A DNA stretch of 27,781 bases from Thermoleophilia bacterium. GTDB taxonomy: Bacteria; Actinomycetota; Thermoleophilia; Gaiellales; SKUG01. Below, one piece after another: positions 6,269-12,788 of this stretch. The position numbers and the translations under genes are program-made. Numbering within the stretch: position 1 is the first letter of the stretch; each line of letters starts with the position of its first letter. The notes beneath the pieces were generated by a model. That model was not told the DNA's origin. It was given only the letters and a program-made list of their open reading frames with translations, and made no database searches. The stretch lies in NCBI GenBank assembly GCA_020438525.1, contig JAGQUL010000209.1, positions 1 through 27,781 on the forward strand. Direction: 5' to 3'.

Positions 6269-6868
6269 GTGAGGATGTCAGGCATCGCCGGCATCCGGAC
6301 ATCCCCTGTCGTGCTGCCCACTGCAACCACGATCGATCGATCCACCGACGACCCGTCACGGCTCGGCGACGACGAACTCGCATCTGCGATGCGGAGCCAC
6401 TGGTCGACGCTGGTTCGGTTCCTGCGCTCGATCTGCAGCTTCGGCGCGGACATCGACGATGTCGCAGCTCGCACGCTCGAGGTCGCGTGGCGCCGACGCT
6501 CGGATCTGGCGAGCATCGAGGAACTCGTGCCATGGCTCCTGGCGATCGCCCGCAATCTTGCGCTCAACGAGCAACGAGGCATGCGTCGTCGTGCTCGGCT
6601 CTGGACGCGACTTTCCGGACTACGAGAGCATCGAAGCTCCGAGCAAGGGATCCATGCCCAGCTTGTCGTGGGTGAACCCGGGCCGGCTACTCGAGCACTG
6701 GCCCAGCTCTCGCGTCCTGATCGCGAGGTACTCGTCCTGAACGCGTGGGAGGGGCTCGAGCCTGCTGCGATCGCGACGGTGCTCGAGATAACTGCCGACG
6801 CTGCAGCGCAGCGACTCAGTCGTGCTCGTCGTCGTCTCAAGTCCAAGCTGGAGGAGGAATGCGTATGA
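6269..6868 (+). CDS. ECF-type RNA polymerase sigma factor
   Basis: About 199 residues. Region 2 is seen as MRSHWSTLVRFLRSICSFGA, DIDDVAARTLEVAWRR and EELVPWLLAIARNLALNEQR (the sigma-70 region 2 pattern D-DV-..-T-..-AWRR and W-..-IARN). Region 4 is LSRPDREVLVLNAWEGLEPA through AAQRLSRARRRLKSKLEE, the helix-turn-helix that binds -35 promoter DNA. It lacks the C-terminal extra domains of larger ECF groups. The start is uncertain: GTG 6269 or ATG 6275, with no clear ribosome site. Its stop overlaps the next gene's ATG by 4 nt (ATGA), which ties the two in translation and points to a sigma/anti-sigma pair. The signal it answers is unknown. Confidence 0.85.
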   Translation: MRMSGIAGIRTSPVVLPTATTIDRSTDDPSRLGDDELASAMRSHWSTLVRFLRSICSFGADIDDVAARTLEVAWRRRSDLASIEELVPWLLAIARNLALNEQRGMRRRARLWTRLSGLREHRSSEQGIHAQLVVGEPGPATRALAQLSRPDREVLVLNAWEGLEPAAIATVLEITADAAAQRLSRARRRLKSKLEEECV

Positions 6869-8343
6869 GCTCGCCGATGGTGGAAGACGACGCGATTCGC
6901 CAGCTGCGGGCCGAACGGCCGGAGGTGCGAAGCCGTCCGGTGCTGACATTCGACCACCCGTGGAATTCGTCACCCGATCGATGGTTCGTTCGTCGGCCCC
7001 GACGTGCGTTCATGCTGGCGGGCGTCGCGGCGCTCCTGCTGGTCCTGACGGGGATCGTTGCCACCGATCGTAGCGGCTCCGATACGGGCGGCCCTGTCGG
7101 TATCAGCTCCGCCGAGGCGAAGCAGATCGCGTTCGATTCGCTCGTCGACCTTGCTGGCCTGGATGACTACGAGGCGACCAACGAATCGACCTTCACCGAG
7201 CGCGACGGCGCCAACCGGACCGATCGGAGTCACACGACCTATCGCGTCGAAGGCGACGCTCGCTACATGAAGCGAACATGGGGCAGCGATTTCCTCAATC
7301 GCGAGGACAAGGGAATCGGCAAGCTCTGCATCGAGGACTACTGCTACGAGGAGGCGAACTCGACGCGCATCGCGCAGCCCTGGCTGCTCGTCGCGACACA
7401 CCGCGGGGGAAGCTCGCGCTTGAGCTACGGCGGGGACCCGCTCGCATCACCGCCGGATTTCCGGAAGCTGATCGACGCGCTGGAACGTGAGCAGCTCGTC
7501 GACGCGCGACGGGACGAGGACGGAACGGTCACGGTGACGATCGAGACGCCCGCGACGCGCCTCGCACCCATCGGTGAGTCGTTCAACCGTACGGTCGACC
7601 CCGTTACCGGCTTTGCCGGGATGATCGTCAGCCTGAACGCTCGAGGCCCCGAAGACACGGCAGGCGCACGCAAGGCGACGGTTTCGGTCACTATCACCGT
7701 CAGCGAAGCAGGCTTGCGGACGATCTCGGCACATGGATCCACCGCGAGGATGGTGTTTCCGAACGGGAAGGGCGGCAGTGATCCGATCCCAGCGAACGTC
7801 GACATGCGTTGGACGTGGAAGCCCATCACCATCCACTCGTTGCTGGTGCCCGACCCGCACGACGTCATGGTTGTGGGAAGCTCGCTGGGCTCGCGAAAGG
7901 GAGTGAAGGGCGTCTATGGCACATACGGGACGCTCGACACGATCAGTGATGCCCGGTTGCAGCAGATTGAACGGGATATCCGACGAGCCCGAAATGCTGT
8001 TGCCAGCGCGACGCAGCGGCGCGCGAATGCTCCAGCCCCACGCAGCTATCCGAAGCTCTGGCAGCGGGAGTCCCGAGCGCTGCGGGAACTCCGCGCTGAG
8101 CTGGACCGCGAATGGCTGCCGATCGACCGTTCGAAGATGTCGACGTCTGACAGGTGCACGCCGTTCTGGCCCGACTCGCTCCGACGGATGGACAAGGACA
8201 TTGCAGATGCCGACCCGGATTCTGCTGGTTGGAAGTGCACGACGAGCGACGGAAGAAGCAGCTTCTCCGTCGCTCCGAATGAGCGCGTGCTCACCGTGAA
8301 CCAGCGGTTCGGATCCGGGATCCGATCATTCAACTACTCCTGA
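6865..8343 (+). CDS. membrane partner of the ECF sigma factor (CU044_5270-like)
   Basis: Encodes 492 residues. ATG 6865 overlaps the sigma stop as ATGA and has GGAGGAGG 7 nt upstream; the earlier ATG at 6859 is too close to that site. Residues 1-45 are cytoplasmic and could hold the sigma factor (DDAIRQLRAERPEVRSRPVL); residues about 49-66 form one membrane helix; the remaining ~420 residues would be extracytoplasmic, with a Cys pair in KLCIEDYCYEE and two more Cys near the C-terminus. The N-terminal pattern and gene order resemble the CU044_5270 group found after actinobacterial sigma genes. An anti-sigma or signal-sensing role is inferred from context. Confidence 0.7.
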   Translation: MSSPMVEDDAIRQLRAERPEVRSRPVLTFDHPWNSSPDRWFVRRPRRAFMLAGVAALLLVLTGIVATDRSGSDTGGPVGISSAEAKQIAFDSLVDLAGLDDYEATNESTFTERDGANRTDRSHTTYRVEGDARYMKRTWGSDFLNREDKGIGKLCIEDYCYEEANSTRIAQPWLLVATHRGGSSRLSYGGDPLASPPDFRKLIDALEREQLVDARRDEDGTVTVTIETPATRLAPIGESFNRTVDPVTGFAGMIVSLNARGPEDTAGARKATVSVTITVSEAGLRTISAHGSTARMVFPNGKGGSDPIPANVDMRWTWKPITIHSLLVPDPHDVMVVGSSLGSRKGVKGVYGTYGTLDTISDARLQQIERDIRRARNAVASATQRRANAPAPRSYPKLWQRESRALRELRAELDREWLPIDRSKMSTSDRCTPFWPDSLRRMDKDIADADPDSAGWKCTTSDGRSSFSVAPNERVLTVNQRFGSGIRSFNYS

Positions 8344-8344
8344 T

Positions 8345-8362
8345 TGCGATCAGGAAATCGCA
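8345..8362. terminator. weak hairpin between convergent genes
   Basis: TGCGAT and ATCGCA form a 6-bp stem with a 6-nt loop right after the stop at 8343 and 45 nt before the end of the convergent YibE/F gene. No T-tract. It is the only structure in this short gap. Confidence 0.25.
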
Positions 8363-8406
8363 TGCGACGCGTGCGTCTCTCCGCGATCGCTGCGACCGAT
8401 GCGACG

Positions 8407-9612
8407 TCAGTGGGTGTGTGCGTGGGCGGAAGCGTGTGCCAGTGCATCGTCGTCGAGCCGCGTTGCGAGGATCGCCGCGATGAGGGTCGTGATGGGCATG
8501 GCAGCGATCAGGCCGATCGAGCCGACGAGGGTCGCCACCACCTGCGCGGCGACGCTCTCGCCGTTGAACGCATCTCCGGCAGACATGTCGCCGATCGCGA
8601 ACACGAGCAGGATCGGCAGGGACGCGCCAGCGTAGGCGAGCACGAGCGTGTTCACGGTCGCAGTGATGTGGTCCCGGCCGACGACCAGCGATTCGCGAAT
8701 CAGCCATCCGGTCGATCGGTCTGGACGAGCACGGCGCAGGGCCAGCACGATCGACGATTGGCTGACGGTCACGTCGTCGAGCACGCCGAGCGCGCCGATC
8801 ACCACGCCGGCCAGCATGAGCCCCTGCACCGACAGGTTCCCGAGGTACGCCTGCAGGTAGGCGACCTCGTCGCCGGAGTGCCCGGTCAGGTGCGCAAGGT
8901 CGGTGAACAGCACCGCCAGCGCGAGCGTGAGGAACAGTGCGGCGGAGGTGCCGAGCGTCGCGGCGATGGTGATTGTGCCGATCCCGTGCGCGAGCGGGAT
9001 CGTGAGCAGCATCACGGCGAGCGCTGCCACCGTGGCGACAACCAGCGGGTGCTCGCCCTGCACGAGCGCCGGTACGAGGAACCACACCACGACAGCCAGA
9101 CTCCCAGCCAGTCCGAGCAGCGCACGAGCGCCGTGCAACCGCCCCGTCACCAGGACCACCACGACGAACAGGCCGACCAGCCAGTAGAGCGGCATCCGGC
9201 GCTCGTAGTCGCTGATCGAGTACGCCGGAACCTCGACGCCGCCGATCTGCGATCCCTCGGGAACGTCGCTCTTCACGACCCGCAGCACGTCGCCCTTCGT
9301 TGGGGCGGACTCGTCGTCTGCGTCGCCGGCGATGAAGCTCGACTCGTCCCCGGAGTCGGGACCGGTCAGCAGCTTCACCGTCACTTCCAGGCACTGCGAC
9401 GAGCTGGGAACCTGGCACTCGACGCGATCGGTGTCGACGACCCGCGCCCGCTCGGTGTCAGGGAGCCTCGATTCAGGTCCGATCGAGCTGGGTGATTCGT
9501 CCGGCCACAGAAGCACCATCCCCGCGACCACCGCGACGAGGATGAGCGCGACCATGCCCCACATGGCGAGCACGACGCGATCCCGTCGGGGCGCTGAGGA
9601 ATCAGTCGTCAT
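8407..9612 (-). CDS. YibE/F family membrane protein
   Basis: Encodes 401 residues from ATG 9612, which lies inside the end of the ZIP gene (11-nt overlap), so its translation is coupled to ZIP; there is no separate ribosome site. One N-terminal helix (residues about 13-36) is followed by an extracytoplasmic region (~40-150) and then a multi-pass YibE/F domain: repeated long hydrophobic stretches, the hallmark GALGVLDDVTVSQSS, and DHITATVNTLVLAYAGASLP. The family is widespread in Firmicutes and Actinobacteria and has no settled function. Here the C-terminus ends in a His-rich tail (AHASAHAHTH). That tail, the coupling to a ZIP importer and the shared Zur-like operator suggest a role in zinc handling; this is inference. 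Confidence 0.88.
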   Translation of the reverse strand: MTTDSSAPRRDRVVLAMWGMVALILVAVVAGMVLLWPDESPSSIGPESRLPDTERARVVDTDRVECQVPSSSQCLEVTVKLLTGPDSGDESSFIAGDADDESAPTKGDVLRVVKSDVPEGSQIGGVEVPAYSISDYERRMPLYWLVGLFVVVVLVTGRLHGARALLGLAGSLAVVVWFLVPALVQGEHPLVVATVAALAVMLLTIPLAHGIGTITIAATLGTSAALFLTLALAVLFTDLAHLTGHSGDEVAYLQAYLGNLSVQGLMLAGVVIGALGVLDDVTVSQSSIVLALRRARPDRSTGWLIRESLVVGRDHITATVNTLVLAYAGASLPILLVFAIGDMSAGDAFNGESVAAQVVATLVGSIGLIAAMPITTLIAAILATRLDDDALAHASAHAHTH

Positions 9613-10459
9613 GGCTTGCGTGGTCCGCGTGCGCGGCGTGGTCGGCATCGTCGTCTGCCCCGTGACTGTGCTCGTCACTGAACAGACCGACGAATGCGAT
9701 CGTTCCGAGCAGTGCGATCACGAAGGCTGCCGCGACACCGGGATGCCGATACTCGCTCTGTGCCTCCGGAAGCAGGTGTCCGCCCGCGATGTAGAGCACC
9801 GCGCCTGCCGACAGCGCGGTGAGCGCGCCGAGCGTGGTGTCGCTCAGGTCGGGAATCGCAAGGACCACAAGCGTTCCCAAGACGATCATCCCGCCGATCA
9901 ACGCCGCATTTCTTCGCATGCGTCGATGGGGCACGTTGCTCGCGATCAGCACCGCGGCAAACGACAGTCCGACCGGGATCTGATGGATGAGAATGCCGGC
10001 CGCGACCGCGGTCGACGCGGAATCGGACACCTCGTAGCTCGTCCCGATCACGAGACCGTCGGTGAAGTTGTGCAGTGCCAGGCCGATCAGGAACGGGAGG
10101 ATCGCGTGTGCGGGTACGCAGCCATCCTCGTCGACCGGCGCGTGCGAGTGCGCATGTGCGTTGGCATGCGAGTGAGCGTGAGCATGCGGCTCGTGATGGT
10201 GCGTATGCGCTCGCATGAGTGCCTCGACGAGGAACAGTGCGAGGAAGCCGACACCGATCCAGAGTGCCGCATACGTCGTGTCGAGCGCGTCGAATGATTC
10301 GGGAAGCAGGTCGGCGAATGCAACGCCGAGCAGGATGCCTGCCGCGATCACGACCGACAGGTGATGGAACACCCTCGAACGTCCGAATGCGGTATCGACG
10401 AAGAATCCTGCTCCGAGAAAACCCAGAGCAGCGGCGAAGGAGAGCGCAAGTGCAATCAT
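9602..10459 (-). CDS. ZIP family zinc importer
   Basis: Encodes 285 residues. Eight hydrophobic segments are arranged as in ZIP transporters, with the metal-path signatures HNFTDG (H130, N131, D134) in helix 4 and HQIP (H159, Q160) in helix 5. Between helices 3 and 4 a loop carries 11 histidines within residues 85-106 (HTHHHEPHAHAHSHANAHAH), typical of metal-binding ZIP loops; the C-terminus adds more His and Asp. ATG 10459 is chosen because TATCAT ends 6 nt upstream, giving a leaderless message. A Zur-like operator overlaps that -10 box, so expression should rise when zinc is scarce. It is the first gene of a two-gene unit with the YibE/F gene. Zn is the probable substrate; Fe or Mn are possible. 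Confidence 0.92.
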   Translation of the reverse strand: MIALALSFAAALGFLGAGFFVDTAFGRSRVFHHLSVVIAAGILLGVAFADLLPESFDALDTTYAALWIGVGFLALFLVEALMRAHTHHHEPHAHAHSHANAHAHSHAPVDEDGCVPAHAILPFLIGLALHNFTDGLVIGTSYEVSDSASTAVAAGILIHQIPVGLSFAAVLIASNVPHRRMRRNAALIGGMIVLGTLVVLAIPDLSDTTLGALTALSAGAVLYIAGGHLLPEAQSEYRHPGVAAAFVIALLGTIAFVGLFSDEHSHGADDDADHAAHADHASHDD

Positions 10460-10465
10460 TGTTAC

Positions 10466-10471
10466 ATGATA
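10466..10471 (-). promoter_or_regulatory. -10 box of the ZIP gene
   Basis: TATCAT on the minus strand, 6 nt before ATG 10459. It overlaps the Zur-like box, so a bound repressor would cover it. Confidence 0.55.
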
Positions 10472-10481
10472 ACGATTCTCA
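10467..10481. promoter_or_regulatory. Zur-like operator between ZIP and zur
   Basis: TGATAACGATTCTCA matches the actinobacterial Zur consensus I recall (TGAAAATGATTTTCA) at 12 of 15 positions by hand count and is itself an imperfect dyad. It overlaps the ZIP -10 box on one side and the expected -35 position (10476-10481) of the regulator gene on the other, so one site could repress both genes. Confidence 0.75.
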
Positions 10482-10498
10482 GGTATCGAGTGCAATGG

Positions 10499-10504
10499 TA
10501 CGCT
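10499..10504 (+). promoter_or_regulatory. -10 box of the zur gene
   Basis: TACGCT ends 7 nt before ATG 10512, giving a leaderless message. The matching -35 position falls within the Zur-like box. Confidence 0.45.
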
Positions 10505-10511
10505 GAGGCCA

Positions 10512-10940
10512 ATGACGCGTCCTGCAGACATCGATGCCCGCACGCTGCTTCGCGACGTCGGCGTTCGCGCGACCGACCAGCGCATCGCGGTGTTCGACGC
10601 GCTCCGTGACGTCCATTCCGATGCCACTGCCCAGGAACTCCACGCCCACATGGCGAAAGCAGGCACCGAGCTCGGGCTTGCGACGGTCTACCGGGCACTC
10701 GGCGTGCTGGTCGATGCCGGACTCGTCGATGCGCTGCAGCACGGCGCAAGCACGTGCTACCGCGCGTGCGCACCCGGGCATCACCATCACCTCACCTGTG
10801 ACTCGTGCCATGCCGTGATCGAGCTGCACGACTGCGGCGTGGAGGAGTGGGCCGATCGCATCGCTCGCCGCCATGGCTACACGGACGTGCACCACGTGGT
10901 CGAGCTGCATGGCACCTGCTCGGACTGTCGAGCGGCGTGA
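10512..10940 (+). CDS. zur: Fur-family zinc uptake regulator Zur
   Basis: Encodes 142 residues, the normal length for Fur proteins. The winged helix spans about residues 8-80 with the family signature LGLATVYRALGVLVDAGLV. The C-terminal half has the structural zinc knuckles CDSC (96-99) and CSDC (136-139), and the regulatory-site His cluster GHHHHLTC at 89-96. Among Fur paralogues (Fur, PerR, Nur, Zur) the choice of Zur rests on context: divergent from a ZIP importer across a Zur-like box, and followed by a His-rich zinc exporter. The overlap of the box with its own promoter suggests autoregulation. A dimer binding DNA when loaded with zinc is the known mode. Confidence 0.85.
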   Translation: MTRPADIDARTLLRDVGVRATDQRIAVFDALRDVHSDATAQELHAHMAKAGTELGLATVYRALGVLVDAGLVDALQHGASTCYRACAPGHHHHLTCDSCHAVIELHDCGVEEWADRIARRHGYTDVHHVVELHGTCSDCRAA

Positions 10941-10984
10941 CCACGCGTCAGGCCGCAGAAGCTCGTGGCAGTCGGCTGCATCGT

Positions 10985-10998
10985 ATTCGCGCGCGAAT
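10985..10998. promoter_or_regulatory. 14-bp perfect palindrome before the CDF gene
   Basis: ATTCGCGCGCGAAT is its own reverse complement and lies 13 nt before the CDF start codon, within the likely promoter. It does not resemble the Zur box. It could bind an efflux regulator, or be chance in GC-alternating DNA. Confidence 0.3.
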
Positions 10999-11011
10999 CC
11001 GATGAAACGGT

Positions 11012-12631
11012 ATGGACTCGAAGGATCGACCGCGAACGTCGGCCGTGTCGCATCCGCGCACGGTGACGCTTACGCTGCCGAAATTCGAGCTTTCCCCGAC
11101 CGGTGCGCCGCCGCGCGAACACGAGCCGGCAGCGCATGCTGGATGGACTCCGACGCCTCCGGTGCCGCCTGTAGAGGCGTTGCCGGCCACGGCGCATGGC
11201 CACGACCACGCAGCGCCAACGCCACACGCGCACGATCATGCCGAGACGACATCGCATGGGCACGCGCACGATCACGCTGCACCGGTGTCGCATGCGCACG
11301 ATCACGCGGAGCCGGTGCCGCACGCGCACGCGCACGATCACCCTGCGCCGGTGCCGCACGCGCACGCGCATGATCACGCTGCGCCGGCGCCGCACGCGCA
11401 CGCGCATGATCACGCTGCGCCGGCGCCACACGCGCATGCACCTACGGCTGCAGCGTCGAACGCACACGGCCATTCCCATGCCCATTCGCACGCCCACTCG
11501 CATGCACACGCGCACTCCCACGCCGGAGGGAGCTGCGACGGCGATCACGGCCTGTTCGACGCGCACGTGCACGACTGGTCGCACCTGGCGATGCAGCCGC
11601 ACAGTCGACGCATGCTCCAGCTCGCCTTCGCCGTCCAGTTCGCATTCCTCGTGCTCGAGGTTGTCGGCGGCGTCATGACGAACAGCCTCGCGCTGCTCGG
11701 TGACGCGGCACACATGCTCGCCGACGTGGGCGCGCTCGCGCTCGCGCTGCTCGCGGCCAACCTTGCGGCTCGCCCCGTCGACTCGCGGCGCACCTGGGGC
11801 ATGCCGCGCGCCGAGGTGCTGGCCGCCGCGGTGAACTCTGCGACCCTCGTGGTCAGCTGCGTGTGGATCGCATACGAGGCGATCCACCGCCTGTTCGTCC
11901 CGGAGGAGATCGCGGGCAAGGGGCTGATCGCGATCGCGGTCGCAGGACTCGTCGCCAACCTGCTCGGTGCCTGGCTGCTCGCGCGCGCCGATCGCGACAA
12001 CGTCAACGTGCGCGCCGCGATGCTGCACCTGCTCGTGGATGCCGCGAGCAGCGTGGGCGTGATCTTCGCGGGCATCGTGATCGCGATGGGTGGTCCGGTG
12101 ATCGTCGACACGATCGCCTCGATCGCGATCGCCTACCTCGCGGTGCGCGGAACCTGGCCGGTGCTGCGCAGTGCCCTCGACTCGCTCGTCGATGCAGCAC
12201 CGGACGGCGTGACCGCCGACGACATCGTCCGCGTGCTCCGATCGGCACCGGGCGTGACACAGGTGCACGACGTGCACGTCTGGGAGCCCGGACCACGACG
12301 CGTGGCGGCCACTGCCCACGTGCTCGTCGACCCGCGCGTGGACATCGGCAGCGCCATCACCGACCTGCGCACACTGCTGCTCGCCGAGCTGGGGATCGAC
12401 CACGCAACGCTGCAGGTTGCCCCGGATCGAACGCGCGACCTGCTCACCGTGGAACGAACCCTCGATCGCGACAGCGCAATCGAGCGCGCCGTGCAGCTCG
12501 CGATCAGCGAGCGACCCACTGCCGATCCGGCGCAGCTGCGCGCGACGATCACCGCGCAGGCCGCGCACCTGGCGCCGGATGCGATCGTGTCGCCGGTGCG
12601 GCTCGCGACCGCGGCGCTGCACGTGCGCTGA
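11012..12631 (+). CDS. CDF family zinc exporter with long His-rich N-terminus
   Basis: Encodes 539 residues, far longer than usual CzcD/ZitB proteins because about 195 residues precede the first membrane helix. Of residues 62-170, 37 are His, mostly as HAHDH and HSHAHSH runs. The transporter core follows: six helices from about residue 200, the metal sites H234/D238 (AAHMLAD) in helix 2 and H339/D343 (LHLLVD) in helix 5, i.e. the HD-HD set of zinc transporters, and a C-terminal dimer domain with VHDVHVWEPG. It should export Zn (or Cd/Co) by proton exchange. The His domain may bind or sense the metal. It follows zur by 71 nt and could be read with it. The start at 11012 is not certain, as no ribosome site is clear. 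Confidence 0.9.
   Translation: MDSKDRPRTSAVSHPRTVTLTLPKFELSPTGAPPREHEPAAHAGWTPTPPVPPVEALPATAHGHDHAAPTPHAHDHAETTSHGHAHDHAAPVSHAHDHAEPVPHAHAHDHPAPVPHAHAHDHAAPAPHAHAHDHAAPAPHAHAPTAAASNAHGHSHAHSHAHSHAHAHSHAGGSCDGDHGLFDAHVHDWSHLAMQPHSRRMLQLAFAVQFAFLVLEVVGGVMTNSLALLGDAAHMLADVGALALALLAANLAARPVDSRRTWGMPRAEVLAAAVNSATLVVSCVWIAYEAIHRLFVPEEIAGKGLIAIAVAGLVANLLGAWLLARADRDNVNVRAAMLHLLVDAASSVGVIFAGIVIAMGGPVIVDTIASIAIAYLAVRGTWPVLRSALDSLVDAAPDGVTADDIVRVLRSAPGVTQVHDVHVWEPGPRRVAATAHVLVDPRVDIGSAITDLRTLLLAELGIDHATLQVAPDRTRDLLTVERTLDRDSAIERAVQLAISERPTADPAQLRATITAQAAHLAPDAIVSPVRLATAALHVR
11318..11437 (+). repeat. 36-bp in-frame tandem repeat in the His domain
   Basis: The 12-residue unit P-HAHAHDH-xAPx recurs from residues 103, 115, 127 and 139, giving a 36-bp near-identical tandem array. 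Such arrays change copy number by slippage or recombination. Confidence 0.6.
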
Positions 12632-12656
12632 ACGATCCGCATCCCGACCACACGCA

Positions 12657-12720
12657 GACGGGCCACCCCGCCATCACGTCCGGCTCACCGTGTCCGGTCG
12701 TGATCGCGAAGTGGCCCGTC
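12657..12720. terminator. bipartite hairpin between convergent genes, likely bidirectional terminator
   Basis: A perfect 10-bp outer stem (GACGGGCCAC at 12657-12666, GTGGCCCGTC at 12711-12720) encloses a symmetric 6-nt internal loop and an inner stem ATCACG/CGTGAT extended by CCGG/CCGG. It lies between the ends of the CDF gene (12631) and the surface-protein gene (12789) and would fold on both strands. Confidence 0.6.
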
Positions 12721-12788
12721 GCGTTGGTCGCGGCAGCAGGCCGGCCGTCCGTGCATGGCACGACCTGCTGCGCGACCGCGCTCCCCTG

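Noticed and set aside
11195..11521. Short regular repeats as a CRISPR array
   Set aside because: They encode in-frame His-rich protein sequence without unique spacers.
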